A stretch of 64,000 nucleotides of DNA, from positions 240,001 through 304,000 of the forward strand of contig CAWUHX010000264.1 in the NCBI GenBank assembly GCA_963922205.1, written 5' to 3'. The translations under genes were made by a program, and so were the position numbers. The notes under the pieces were generated by a model. The model had not been told where the DNA came from. It saw nothing but the letters and a program-made list of their open reading frames with translations, and searched no databases. Of this stretch, positions 1 to 22,238 are shown piece by piece. Numbering within the stretch: the first letter of the stretch is position 1; each line of letters opens with the position of its first letter. Source of the stretch: Romanomermis culicivorax. Taxonomy: Eukaryota > Nematoda > Enoplea > Mermithida > Mermithidae.

Positions 1-2
1 TC

Positions 3-54
3 AATTCGAATTAAACATTTGTAATTCGAATTAAATATCACTAATTCGAATTAA
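3..54. repeat. Short direct repeats of AATTCGAATTAA
   Basis: Three copies of the palindromic 12-mer AATTCGAATTAA lie about 20 bp apart at the window edge, and related AATTCGAATTAG / AATTCTAATTC motifs recur at 480-600. They bracket the Harbinger-like ORF fragment at 184-414, so they may be subterminal repeats of that element. This is inferred from position only. Confidence 0.5.
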
Positions 55-183
55 GTCGTGCAATCTGGGCAACGTTTTGCAAAATGTACCTGTTAATTGA
101 ATTTTTATATGACTGCAACTGTTTATTCATCAGGGACTAATAATGCTTAATTAATGTCAGTCTTATGATATATCCGATACAAA

Positions 184-414
184 TTATTCAATATGTACTA
201 TCACGTATCTCCGTCCAGTGGGTCTTCTAAGCTCGTTTGACAGCATCGCAACTATTTCCGTGACACTGTTTTTGGACAATCGATACCTTGATAAAAACTG
301 TGTATCGTCGTATTTTTCAAATGGATCAATGCGGTTGTATAAATTTCGGGGTATAACTACCCCATCGTTTGCCAATTCATCGATTTCATCCAGTACTAAT
401 AACAAATCCATCAC
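184..414 (-). pseudogene. PIF/Harbinger (HARBI1-like) nuclease fragment
   Basis: A 76-residue open frame carries the segment SRYRLSKNSVTEIVAMLS followed by LRRPTGRRY. A hydrophobic or aromatic residue, then yRLsk..v..iv..L...L...T.R, is the usual N-terminal signature of HARBI1-like transposase-derived nucleases. The catalytic DDE region would lie further left and either falls outside the window or is lost, since 1-183 gives no long frame. Repeats of AATTCGAATTAA flank it on both sides. It is a transposon remnant, not a host gene. Identification rests on this short motif alone. Confidence 0.45.
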
Positions 415-908
415 TTATCGCACCAATTGTCGACAATAAACTGACTAATTCGCTCTTTAATTCTACCCCCTACTAGAATTACGATCTTGAATTGAAATTG
501 TGTAATTCTAATTCTAATTGGCCTTCGTGAATACCGATTTTCCCTAATTCCACATTTAATTCAGCTTTTAATTCGAATTAGCTTAATTCTAATTCTGGCC
601 CTATAAAACATTGCGTTTTTCGCCCTACCTTTGGCCATGCATTTGAAAAATTTTCAAACGGGGTTTCCTGCTTCAACTTTTTTTGCAGAGAAACTTCTCA
701 CGACACTTTCAGAGCCAGCTTCCGATGGGATTCCAAATATATAAGTTATAAAATAATTTACAATAAAGACACGATTGTTCAAATATGCAAATTAGGTATA
801 AACATGATCTTAGGATTTGGTGATGAGATAGCATCAGTGAGATACATGTCATCGAATAAATGTCATATAGGGTGACAAAAAGACAACCTAACTCAAGCAA
901 TACTGAAT
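415..908. other. No gene seen
   Basis: AT-rich sequence with many AATTCTAATT-type words at 480-600 and no coding frame that looks real. The short frames at 709-900 are shadows. Confidence 0.6.
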
Positions 909-1131
909 GTTCATTTATACTTGCCCTTTTCCGACGGAAAAGAACGGATGGTCAACAGCTTGAAACGTTCAGAAAAGAAATCCACTGTCGGTCGGAAAGA
1001 ATAACTGCAATGTTATGCGAAACGACCGAATTGAACCGAACGAAAATTTCGCTTTTGTTTTATTACATTGTTCCGACCATTGCATTCTGTTCCGTTCCGT
1101 TCCGTTGGAAAGGGCAAGTATAAATGACCCT
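909..1131. mobile_element. MITE, copy 1 (TIR about 37 bp)
   Basis: The left end reads TCATTTATACTTGCCC and the right end reads GGGCAAGTATAAATGA, an inverted pair. Inside, both ends are rich in GGAACGGAAC / GTTCCGTTCC words. The element is 223 bp with no coding capacity. A second, diverged copy lies at 3485-3727. Confidence 0.7.
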
Positions 1132-1904
1132 CTAGCCTAAATCATTTATAGTGATTTAAGATATCCTGTTTCACGTCCTTATTTTTTGGGAATACCTTAT
1201 GGTCTAATGACCGTAAAAAGTAATAGATATACTAGATTTTAAAACAAACAAAAACAAACATAATTGGAAAACCATAGAATGTGGTCAGCAATGATCCTAT
1301 TCAGATGATTTGTTACACCTTGATTGACTATGAGGAATTAATCGATTGGATATAACTGCAACTGTAAGAATAACGCAGGTGGAAATAGCCCAAAGCATAA
1401 GCTATAGTCTAATGATGAAATAGGGCAACACGATCTCACTGTAGTAATGTAGGACGAATACTGAAAAATAAACAAGTACAATTTATTAGCAATAAAGTCT
1501 CTAAGGAAAAAACTTTCCAAGTCAGGCCAAAAACATAAAAAGACCAAAAACCAACTTGTGCACTAATATTTAGCATCTGTAACCAAACCATGAGTCTAGT
1601 CATCAATGACGTTAGTTCATCCATCAAGTTGGTGCATGTGTAGCCCTATACTTTCGGTTGAGAGAAAGTACACGTTTTCATGATGTCGTGTTTTTGCATC
1701 GCACCATAATGCAGCAGTGATGAGTAAAAATAGCATGACTGGAAACTTATTTTTCGATTCAAGAAAAATCGAAGGTAATAATTAATCAAAAAAAATTAAC
1801 AAAATGAAACACAAATAAAGCTCATTACAGTAAGATCTTAGAATAAAACTAATCTTTTCATGTGTATCTTCAGATCGTTGTGGTTTCCCTGACAATACCG
1901 GCCC
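1132..1904. other. No gene seen
   Basis: AT-rich sequence. Two short overlapping minus frames at 1338-1627 include hydrophobic stretches and lie downstream of the integrase scrap at 1905-2192, where an envelope or LTR could be expected. There is no motif to support either reading. Confidence 0.5.
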
Positions 1905-2192
1905 TTAAAAACCAAACATCTTTGTTTGACGTCTGCATTTCATCAAGTAGTAACAATGCTTGGGTTCAGTTGTCGGCTCATCTCGAGGTGTCATTGACTG
2001 ATTATTTGGTTCAGCATCAGACATGATCACCAGTCTGTTGACAATAGAATCCCTTCGACCGATCATCTCTGTCTTTTTATGATCACTAAGATTTGCGATC
2101 GTTATGTTAAGATAGTCAAGTTTGACTATCTTGAAGGGACTTTGATACAAAGGCATGAACTTGGGCACGCTTCCTTTTTTACATTCATCCAT
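1905..2192 (-). pseudogene. Retroelement integrase C-terminal fragment
   Basis: The 95-residue frame begins with a basic-hydrophobic block containing VPKFMPLYQSPFKIVKLDY and ITIANL. This matches the layout of the post-catalytic tail of retroelement integrases, where a K-f-.-P-.-Y-.-G/S-P-F-.-I segment precedes a short beta-strand repeat. A proline/threonine tail follows. No zinc-binding HHCC or DDE part is present in the neighbourhood, so only the end of pol survives. Ty3/Gypsy and BEL/Pao cannot be separated from this fragment. Confidence 0.45.
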
Positions 2193-3484
2193 ATTACAAA
2201 AAAAATCAAATTGGCGAAAATAGCATTACCAAGAATAAGTGGTTTGAGTTAATGAAAAAATACATAGAAGATCTTAAAAACCAGTCTAGCATATGATTCT
2301 ATAGAAGAAAGTACGATTTATGATTGCTGATCAAATTTATGAATTTAGGAATAATCATTAGAGATAGGAACATCTGAAAACGGGCGTACGTAATCGTGAT
2401 TGTAATGGAAGTCGACGAATTCTAAAATTTCGATTTCTAGAGTACCAAGAAACATGTTCATATGAAGGAGGAAACGGCTACTGTGGTCACTTTTTCTTGG
2501 AAAGCTTATAGATTGTAAAAAACTGTGCAACATTTTTCTCGATTTTCTTCTAAATCATATCGCCCATAGGATCGAAAAATTTTGAACTCCAAAAAATCCA
2601 CTAAAAGTTTCACATCGAACCGTTGAGCAAGCGATTTTGGTGACAGCAACATTTTTCTTCATTTTCCAATTCATAGTAGCATATATGAAAACCACAGAAC
2701 CAAAAAACTAGATAAAAAATTTTAGTACTCAAAAATAACAATGAGGTAAACTGTATGTCGAACTTTCAGTACTGATCCGCGAGCACAAAAAACGTGCACG
2801 TGAATGTGCAAACAGAAAATTCAAGAACCTATAAATGAAAATTTTAACTAAAAATTGAGAAACACGTCAATGCCCCTTATCTGAAAACCGGTTACTATGA
2901 ATCAAAGCATGAAATATGAAACATGTATTGATTGCTCTTCACCTGGATGATGTGTCTAATGATATAAAAAATCCAATAATATAATATACATAATTTTGCG
3001 TAATATTGGCAAAAAAGTTTTCCTGGAAATCAGGACCTCATACAGGACCCCATAAAGGAAAATTTTTATCTGAATATTTGACGTTTTTCTCAAGAAATTG
3101 AATTAATGCACTGAAAAAAGCAAAAATTTGTGTCGAAGCTGTCGAAAATTTGATATAATTTTCCACCTGACCACTATATAAATCTTTAGTGTTGCTTCAG
3201 TGGGTCGGTGTATAGGCACGCTTTTTTCCGAAAAAAACTTTTTTTCTTACATTTTGTTCTCTATTTTCTATACAAAAAACTGATGATGCTTAATAATTAA
3301 ATGAAGATATAAATACACTCGGAAGCTTCGGCTTCAGCTGCAGCTCAGTTGGAGCTTACGATGGAACCAGCCCTTGGAATCATTATTCTCCTGCGTTGCC
3401 CTGTATCTGCATCCTATTGTGACCCTTGCGATTTGGCATATATTTCCCGTTTGTCCGTCGATTTGTTGAAGTCCTCTACACCTG

Positions 3485-3727
3485 AGGGTCATTTATACTT
3501 GTTTTTTTCAGCGGAACGGAACGGTACGGATCGCCAACAGCTTGAAACGTTCAGCCTGAAAATCCACTTTCAATAGGGGAGGGTATCTGCAATTTTTTAG
3601 AAAATGAACGACGGTAACCCCCAACCGAACTGGAAGGAACGAAAATTTCCCTTCCGTTCAGAAACGTTGTGTCAATTTCGTTCCGTTCCGTTCCGTTCCG
3701 CCGAAAAAGGCAAGTATAAATGACCCT
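3485..3727. mobile_element. MITE, copy 2, inside the composite repeat
   Basis: The ends are AGGGTCATTTATACTTG and its inverse CAAGTATAAATGACCCT, with GGAACGGAAC / GTTCCGTTCC words just inside. It is the same family as 909-1131. Copy 2 of the composite repeat has no element at the equivalent site near 40860-40870, so insertion occurred after the composite repeat duplicated. Confidence 0.8.
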
Positions 3728-4698
3728 ATAGACAGGTATGGGTTGACGTCTGGAATGCTGATTTAGTAGTAGCAGGAGCAGCCCGCTCTCACGCTAGTCT
3801 TCGTGATTGGTTTTATCATTTACCAACAGAAGGTGACCTTTACTCCCTGAGCAGACTAAATAGTCCGTGTGTTGGGCTTCGTTCGGCGTACACCAGCGAG
3901 TTGCAAACTGTGGCATGTACATCTTTATACAATGCACTTCTTGTGCAAACGACCGCCTGTTCGGCAAAGTCATATTTGTTGTGTGGTAATTTTTTTCGGT
4001 AATTTTTCATTTGTTTTATTGCATTTTCGGCAATTTTTTCCGTTTTTTCGAGAGGCATTTGGCGGTTTTTCACTCAAACCATCTTGAAACACTGTTTTTA
4101 TCAGTTAGTCAGTGTTCTTTTCTTTGTTGGGTCTGTTGTACTGGTTTTCTTTTCAGCCACTTCTTACTGAGCGAAAACCAGTAAAATATCTACTATACCA
4201 GCTTTTCATAATACTTCTTCCCATTTCATGTAAATGCACCCCTGTTATGTGTGCACTATGCATTTGCATCAAGTGTAAAATATGCCAACTTGGACTTCTT
4301 GGGAATACTCCGCATTTGTGTTCTCGGTGCCTGTAAATACGTAAAAACTTGACGATTGGCAGAAAATTACAAAAATAAAAAATTTCTTCACCGGTTGTCT
4401 CTATATTTTCACATTTCAACATTGTTTGTCATGTTTGGTTTTCGTTATTTTCTTTGCTGTTTTTCGTTTCATCTTCCTGTGCCTCTAAAAGTGAAATGTC
4501 TACAGATAAACGGCAGAAAACACTTACTCGAGATTTTATTATTTTGACAGAATAATGGAACCCAAAAATTCATGTAATGACAATTTTCCAAGTAGACAAA
4601 GAAATGTTCCAAACAGAGCAGCCTTTCTTTACACTGCTCTGTTTCCTCCTTACTTCGAATACGGTAGCTGATCAATAGATGAAGCCATGGAAGCCACG

Positions 4699-5768
4699 GG
4701 GTATTCCCATGTGGGCGATTCCAAAGTAAGCGAAATCCCAAGTGAGCGAATTCCCAATTAAGTGAATTCTCAAGTCAGCGAATTCCCCAACTAGACGAGC
4801 GATCGAAAATGTAGTAACACTTTCTTCATATTTTCCTTCTTAACCTCATATGTTTCCTTGTATGTGTTTTTTTCTCTGTTTTTGGCGTGTGTTGTTAGTG
4901 TTTTCGTTTATGTATGTTTTTACGTTTCATCTTTTATCTCTGCTCTCTTTTATTTTTGTTTTCCTTTTCCCTTACTCTTTTTCTTTTTTGCTCTTGAAAT
5001 AAAAAATTACAAGTTCTCATTTTTAGTAAGCGTCGTCTCCCGTATAGTTCTTACACAATTCGGCACACTTTGTGATTTTTTCGTCATTGGTTTTCATCTT
5101 AGTTTTTTGCTTTCAATCTCTCCTGAACTTTGCTTTTTTGTTCTTTTTTTTATTTTTTTCTTTGTTTCTTGCTGCTTTCTATATGTTGCTTCTTCTTTCT
5201 TGCCGCTGCCCTCATGTTTTCACATGTTTTCACTTATTATTAATGTCTTCAGTTTTGTTGACGGTTCCTTTCTCTTGATGTTTTGTTTGTTTCAGTATTC
5301 TTTTGTTTATGTTTTTATGGAGATTTTCACAGTTACGACGATAAAAGACTCAAGCATGTCGAACTGTACTAGAATTAATCATACAGGAGGCCACGGTTAT
5401 TACAAATGACAACTTGTAATGTGTTGTTTCATGAGCAAAAAGAAAAAAGTAGATGACAAGAAAAATGAAAGGGAAAGAAAGCAGAGACAAAAGATGAAAA
5501 CGTTAGACATACATAAACGAAAAAATTAATACACCCAGAATACGAAAGAAAAAAGAAATATATACAGAGAAAAATATTAGATAAAGGAAGAAAATATCAA
5601 GAAAGTGTTACTACATTCTCAATCGCTCGTTTGGGATCGCCCAATTGAGTAATCGCTCACTTCAGAATCCGCTCAATTGGGAATCGCTCACATGAAAATT
5701 TGCTCAATTGGGAAGTTGCTCACTTGAGAATTCGCTTACTTGGGAATCGCTCACCTGTGAATATACCA
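4699..5768. mobile_element. Foldback element 1 (long inverted arms, 8-bp TSD)
   Basis: Arms of about 450 bp are inverted copies. Each arm starts with tandem degenerate GCGATTCCCAA / GAATTCCCAA words (4714-4800 and, inverted, 5620-5760). A pyrimidine-rich stretch follows on the left, matched by a purine-rich stretch on the right. The termini are GGGTATTCCC and, inverted, TGGTATATTC. AAGCCACG occurs directly outside both ends (4691-4698 and 5769-5776), and the empty site is visible in the other composite repeat at about 41447-41454. No transposase is encoded, and the 183-residue frame inside is an artefact of the T-rich arm. Confidence 0.85.
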
Positions 5769-6060
5769 AAGCCACGAGCAGGTCCGTTTTCAAAGTGTAT
5801 GAGAATCGTGGCGCAAATTAATGGTATACCCGTCCATAAGCGCGAACTGTCCATCAGCGCCAATGGGCACATTTGTTTGAAAACCGAGAAGGGTTTGTAA
5901 GTGTTGGAGGCTCATAAGCACGAAAGGCTCAAAAGCATGTTATTTTCTATGCTATCACGTGACTTGATTGAAACTACCTGTGAAAAAGAGTTCTTAGTAT
6001 GCAAATGAAGCCTCGGCCTTTCGAGTTAAAATAGAAACAAAAAATACATCTAAGAACTTT

Positions 6061-6514
6061 ATCAAAACAAGAATGCATTAAAAAAAAACGGAAAAAAGTC
6101 AATGCTTATTTTTTTGTTTTTTTCACTTTGCATTCTTTTCCATTTCATATTCTCTGACTTTTTGTTTTTCTTTTGTTTTTCTTCTCTTTTTTGTAATTTT
6201 ATTTTTTCTGTAATTTTTATTAGTTTTTTCAAGTGTGATGTAATGATGAAAAATTTTCTAAAACTAAAATATTAATATTAATATTAAAGTCAATATATAT
6301 ACCATTAATGATATCTTATATCATATTAATGTTAATTATATATAATTATATTATATAACATTAATTAAAATTAAATAGTTGTTATATAATTTTATTCATC
6401 ATGCTTAACTACCTATCTCTGGTTAAACATAGAAAATAACCTAAGCCCCGATGCAAAAAATGAGTAAAATTCAGTATCCAACATTATATTTCTAAATTTC
6501 ACTCTTTGCCAAAT
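6061..6514. other. AT-rich palindromic stretch, no gene
   Basis: T-rich sequence is followed at 6260-6400 by nested AATATTAATATT and TATATAATTATATTATATAA palindromes. No coding or RNA gene is seen. Confidence 0.6.
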
Positions 6515-16762
<10,248 letters not shown>

Positions 16763-16766
16763 CTGA

Positions 16767-17500
16767 AAGGTGACCATATCTATTGAATTCCTCATGGCTT
16801 AGAATCCTTCAACCCAAAAAATCGCAGAAATACCTCTGTTTACACAAATGAATTTTTTCGTGTAAACCGACTCCATCTATTGAATTCCGCATAGTCAGAA
16901 ACATTTTTCCTCAAAAATCGCAGAAATACATTTGTTTACACTCAATATGAATTAGTTTGTAAAGTGATCACTTTCATTAAATTCCATGTGGTCGAAAACC
17001 TCTCTCACAAAAAACTCACGAAAATAGGCTTGGTTAAATCCGGAATAATTTTTTTGTGTGAAGTGACACATCTATTGAATTCCCCACAGTCGAAAACCCC
17101 TTCCATTAAAAATCACGAAAATACGCTTGTTTACAACCGGGATGAGTTTTTGTGTAAATTGATAGCATTCATCATATTCCCCGTGGTCGAAAACCCCTTC
17201 CAGCAAAAAATCACGAAAATACGTTTGTTTAGGCATGGGATAATTTTTGGTGTAAAGTGATTACATTCATTCAATTCTTCATGGTGGAAAATCCCCTCCA
17301 CAAGGAAATTACGGCAGTACACTTGTTTACAGCCTGGATAATTTATTTGTGTAAAGTGAGGATGTATTGAATTCCCCACAGTCAAAAACTCCCTCCACTG
17401 AAAAATCACGGAAATATACTTGTTTACTCCCAGGATAATTTTTCGTGTAAAGTGACCGCCTTCATCAAACTCCCAATGGTCGAAAACCCTTGCGGCCCAC
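16767..17500. repeat. Minisatellite, 97-98 bp period, about 7.5 units
   Basis: The word TATTGAATTCC or close variants recurs at 16781, 16878, 16975, 17073, 17170, 17268, 17365 and 17463, spaced 97 or 98 bp. Each unit reads roughly GTGTAAAGTGA, CATTGAATTCCCCATGG, TCGAAAACCCC, AAAAATCACGAAAATACACT, TGTTTAC. It directly adjoins the most upstream protease exon. Confidence 0.95.
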
Positions 17501-18136
17501 GAATCCCAATAATACTAGAGGTTTATTTGAAACCTGCCAAAAAATTAGTAGTGCATTATGCTGCAAAAAACTTATTTTTTTGAACCCATAAGTATTATAT
17601 AACAAAATTGGGGAATTCGGCGTTTTCCAGGACTTTGGACAACCATATAATTGAATTGAGGCCATATTTCAAAAAAAAAATCGCATTTGAGATTACACCC
17701 CCAAGATGCTTAGGCCGAAGTATGGAGGTTGGATATGGCACACCGATTGCTGGGCATGGTGGAACTGGGAGGCCTAAAAAAGTGCGTTTTTTATCTGTTT
17801 TTGGGGCCCCACCGAGCACCACTTGCAGATAGAGGCGAAATGACAATATGCATCCCATAGTTTGCCCCTATGCCCGATATTATGCAAAAAACTCGAAGGT
17901 TCTAGCTCTTACCCTTTTGGCTCTAGGGTGGGGGGGGGAGGACATGAAATTTGGGGGCCAAGTTTTTTTCAGGTTGACGCTGTCGCGCCACCTCGAAGTA
18001 GTAGTAGTAGTAGTAGTATAGAAGTCGAATTCCCAAATTTTCTAAATTTTGCTTAAAATTTTGAACTTCTGGAGATTTCGATGCAGCATGGCCACTTTTC
18101 TGATTCCTTCAGTCACGCCACTGTGGGGGCACCCAT
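17501..18136. other. No gene seen; short AGT run
   Basis: A G-run (GTGGGGGGGGGAGG) lies near 17930 and an (AGT)n run near 17998-18020. No coding frame is convincing. Confidence 0.5.
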
Positions 18137-18597
18137 TTGCCAAAATTTGATGCCTATCAACATGGAAGCAGCAACTCAATGTCACGTACTTATTCGACGC
18201 CCAATGCACAGCTGACAAGCAACTCAAGGATGCTGAAAAGTACCACATCATGTATGTGCATCTATGAGCTGAGGGAATATGATGGTTCGAACATTGGCCA
18301 GCCACGGGTCAGATGTGGACAATGCCACAAAACGACTTCTACAATTCCAACACTGCAACCCATTGCATTTCACCAGTTCTGAATGTGCAAGCAACGAAAG
18401 GATGAATCAACATCAGAATTCTTTAGCTTGCTATGAACTTTACAAGCTGATCGTAAATGCAACAACTTTGACAGAAACACTGACCTCGCCTATGTACTGG
18501 CGCAAAATTGTCATTCACATGACACTCAAAAGGGAATATTTTTGTCGCACCACACCATGCATGATGCATTGCCCAAAAAGCAGAAAGTTCATCAATC
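18137..18597 (+). pseudogene. Left part of an older retroelement split by the LTR insertion
   Basis: It ends exactly at the AATC target site of the 18598-28096 element, and its continuation starts at 28101. The plus frames here (about 80-100 residues) are rich in His, Cys and Thr and lack a clear motif. The retroelement assignment comes from the right-hand half, which holds a zinc knuckle and an aspartic protease motif. Multiple frame changes show decay. Confidence 0.4.
18594..18597. repeat. Target site duplication AATC (left)
   Basis: AATC directly outside the element's left edge equals 28097-28100 outside the right edge. A 4-bp duplication fits Ty3/Gypsy-type integration. Confidence 0.85.
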
Positions 18598-19141
18598 TGT
18601 TGTATTTTAAAAATATGGCAGGGCTTGATGAGTCAGGCAGGAGTGGGATCCCAGAGTTCGTCCTTAATGTATGTATTTCCCACGCCCATGCTTACCCGAT
18701 TAGGTTAAATAAATGTACTTAAACCCGACACTGATTACCCTACAAATTAAGGAAAGATACTTCCTTAACCTGTCTCCCAAATTAAAATAAGCGCAAGAAA
18801 AGAAACCTTTCTTCAAATTTTTCCTTTAGACAATAAAACACTTACTGACAAAACGAGGCTGGGCGAGAGCACGGAAATTCACTCCCATGCACTACAGAGA
18901 AAAATGACAATGGGTGAAGGCGTGCGGGGAGGCAATGAGTACGAGATAAAAACCAATTTTGAATGTATGATATAAAAACAATTTAACATTCAATGAGAGA
19001 GAGCCAGCACCGCATGCATACCAACATGCGCTACAGTAAGATGACTGTTGATGGTCCGCATTGCGCACTCCACTTGGTACTTGTGGGCCTCATGACGTGG
19101 ATTGACAGAAATGAAGAAATTGGCGGGAACACACTACAACA
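18598..19141 (-). repeat. 3' LTR
   Basis: 544 bp, nearly identical to 27558-28096. It shares TGTTGTATTTTAAAAATATG at one end and GGGAACACACTACAACA at the other. Confidence 0.95.
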
Positions 19142-19154
19142 CCCCTCCCCCCTT
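19142..19154 (-). promoter_or_regulatory. Polypurine tract
   Basis: On the minus strand AAGGGGGGAGGGG ends exactly at the first base of the 3' LTR (TGTTGTAGTG), the required position for plus-strand priming. Confidence 0.85.
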
Positions 19155-19720
19155 GCGGTAGATGGCCCCAAGCAATCATCAAGAAACAATCAAGATGTGC
19201 AAGGAGGAGGGACTCTGCCACTACAGGCCATCACCGTGGAAGCCGAACAGGAAATCGGCAGCCCACAGTGGGGCTGACAGAGTTGTTGTAGTGTTTTGAA
19301 CAAATTGTGGGTGGCGCCTAGGGTGAGACCTCCCAACGCGAGTCACAATTAGCGAGGCCGTAAGTTCGGCAACACCACGGCTTGCGTTGTCACTTGGTCT
19401 GCACCACTATACTGGAGCACACCAGCATAGGAGGCCATGGGGATGGGAGGGTGAGGCAGACCACTATGTTGACAGCAGCAACAACATGGGCACAAGGCAG
19501 TGGAGGCGAGAAAGAACAAATGGGGCAAGTGGGGGCGTGTGGCAGTAGAATAAGTTGAGCTGTCTTACTGCATGGTCTTAGCATCCGCTGCGTGTGTGTT
19601 GGTGAAAACTAGTACAAAAAATAAAGCACTACAAAAGAGATTAGAAAAACAAAACAACCAGTATGGACGAGGTTGATGAAAACAAGAAAAAACAAATGTT
19701 ACTCTACAAAAAGCTTTGCA

Positions 19721-22142
19721 TCAATGGGGGCAATGGTGATGGGTGTGGGACGCAGACCAAAATTGATGGTAATTGTCGGGGTGGTGGCAGGTTCCTTGGC
19801 GATAGCCCTCATTGTGATTAGCGGTGTGAACAGCGTCGACTACGCCAAGCTCCTCCACCCAGAGGCTGGTGATCCATCGCAAAATGAGCACGGCAATGTC
19901 AGGTGATACGGGTGGTTGTTGTTCTTGATACGTAGTGCAATAATGAGCCCGAAAGTATTGATATAACGCCAGCGAGGCATTAGTTGCACAAATGTGGACA
20001 GCCATGGTTACGCGAATGCCAAGGCAGCTGAAAAAATTGATCAAGACCATCTCGTGCAAAGCCCACCGAGTGAAAAATTTGATAGACTGATCAATGTGAG
20101 GCAGATAGTGCGGTGACACCAATGTGATACAGTGTGGCGAGTCCGTGGTTAGGAAATTCGTGTAGTTTGGCAATCTCGTGGCCTCGCTGGGCAATCATGG
20201 CTCGAAACGCGTGGTGCTGGCCGACGGGGCAGCTCCAGGTACTGATTGTGTAGTGATGACCTATGATGGTTGAGCAGGCACAGTTGACTGAACCGACATC
20301 GGGGAAGTAAGCGGCAGCGATGTGGTGTGTGTTACAGGGGTTGGCATGGCCGATGTTGGGGCCATAGGCAGCAGGGACATGGCAGTAGTTGGCAGTGATG
20401 AGGAAGATGACGTGGCTGGTCCCATGTCCATCGGGGGCAGTGGTGGGAGCAGAACCTTGAACACCAATTGCAGCAGATTTTTCAAGGCTTCCAAACGTTT
20501 CTGAATTTCAGGCTCATGATGCAATGGGCTAATATAGTCAGTCAATTCCGGTAGTGAGTAGCAGAAACCCTGCGGGTACGCCTGTTCGTAGAAGCCGGTA
20601 GAGTGCACCTGACGGGTTTGCTCACTTTGAGTGTGGTGGGGTGGTGAATTGTCACAGCGTTCTTGTCGACGGCTGTCACAGCTTGTAGTGTGTTTTCATG
20701 GCGATTGTTTTGTTTCTTTTCGGTGGCAGTCATCACGGGAATGAGACTTGTGACGGGAACGATGGCTATCTGACTGGGGGGCAGATGGCGTTTGTTTGGC
20801 TGACACTGCTGTCTTTGAGGTCATGATTTTCGGCTGTGGTGTCACACTAGTCTTAGAACTGGTTTGACCAGCCCTTTCTCGAGCTTTCTGTTGGGCACAT
20901 TGTTTGGGGTAAGGGGTTGTTCATTCACTGGGTGTCTTGCTGCATTCAGTGTGCGGAGTACTGGGCGGCGGCGTTCGACGAGTGCATGGTTCATCCATCG
21001 TACACATTTTGTGGGATTTGCGGTACTGGGGTTTTTCCTGATGATGTTGTTTTCATTTTGCGGAGTGTTCATAATGTCAAGGTTTTCGGATAGGTTGACC
21101 ATGACGATCTAAAGTTGGCATGGACGTGCTGGGGGCCTGTGGGATATGAACATCCATAGGCGCTGTCGGGGGCAATAGAGTTGCAGGCAGGGGTGGTTGA
21201 GGTACTGGCTGCAGTGGCAATGCGGCAGGCGGTTGTACGGCTGGCTGGGTGAGCAATAACGGGAGCCAGCTGAGTTACTTGAGGGGCCGCCAAAGCTGGT
21301 GTCGGTTCCAGCAGCAAAATACATTGGATTTCCTCCTTGAGGGCGTCCGGATAGTCCATTGTATGGTGTTTGGGGAACAACATACCAGGCAGCGGTGCTG
21401 GAAAGTGATAGGTGATAAGGGCTGCGGCCAATGCTTGCCATTCAGGATCTGAAATAATTTGTTTCGAAAAACGAACAGGAGCACTATACCTGGCAGGTGT
21501 AACAGTGGGGATAATTGGAGGTTGGGGCGGAATTGCTGGAGTGGCCAAATAAATGTGTGGGTCCACAGCAGGTGCTGTCAGACGTGCCATCGCTGGGGGT
21601 TCTGTGAGGATGACGTCCATGGACGTGGACTGGTCCACGGTGCTTTCTTCCGGAATATTGGTTAACGTTTGCTCTGCAGTAGTGATGTTGATTCGAGTAG
21701 ATTCGTCCATCGGTCCAGAGTAGATTCGTCCATCGGTACTGGGGCGAGGGTTGATATGTCATCAAGCATCAATTTCAGGAAATCGGTTATTTGCGTGGCC
21801 GTCACTGTAAGGTCGGCTGTGGCAGCAAGCACAGGAAGGGCCGACACATCAGTTGATGGCAGCAGCTTCGCTTTATTCAAGTTGAAAACCGGCGTGTCCA
21901 AAAGTTGCTCATCAGTGGGCTCTACTTCTAGCAGAAGTTGGGTGGTTGAGGAGTTTCTCAGTGGTGAGCGTGTGCACCGAGGCCGTAGTCAGCAATGGGT
22001 ATGTGTTCACCGGCACGGGGAATGGAAATGGATTTTGGTAGTCGATGATGTTGAGCAAATGCGAATAGAAGTGAAAATGGCTATGAGGATTGGCCGTGTA
22101 GTCGGATTCATCAATATCAATTTGTTCAACAGCAGTTTCCAT
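19721..22142 (-). pseudogene. Unclassified ORF region of the LTR element, distal
   Basis: Frames 22142-21912, 21901-21662, 21710-21069, 21102-20842, 20608-20261 and 20194-19721 run in order with overlaps in different registers. Content is Pro/Thr/Ala-rich with conserved-looking cores: [53 protein letters not shown] and [19 protein letters not shown]. The 20736-20261 part begins with an Arg/His/Thr basic stretch. No envelope signal peptide or membrane anchor. The region ends about 570 bp before the 3' LTR. Confidence 0.5.
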
Positions 22143-22238
22143 TTGGAAATCCTCGTCAAAGATAATCAGGCGGAGGGGGAACGGGTTACAGACGTAGGTG
22201 CCAGGTTCGCTTGTGAAAGATGGCTCTCTTTCTGGTAT

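Larger units (their letters stand above)
2540..6060. repeat. Composite dispersed repeat, copy 1
   Basis: This stretch is similar block by block to 35570-41740. Block A (2540-3300) matches 35572-36184 and 39170-39360. Block B/C (3320-4690) matches 40685-41445. Block E (5777-6060) matches 41447-41740. Copy 1 holds three insertions that copy 2 lacks at the same sites: the MITE at 3485-3727, about 360 bp at 3990-4345, and the foldback element at 4699-5768. No protein coding is apparent. The short frames at 3840-4741 are shadows of the repeat. Confidence 0.75.

Noticed and set aside
4858-5409. 183-residue hydrophobic frame that looks like a membrane protein
   Set aside because: It lies in the T-rich arm of foldback element 1; the hydrophobicity is composition, and the other arm is its inverse.
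16767-17500. CRISPR array, because of regularly spaced repeats
   Set aside because: Units are contiguous 97-98 bp tandem copies without unique spacers, in a eukaryote.
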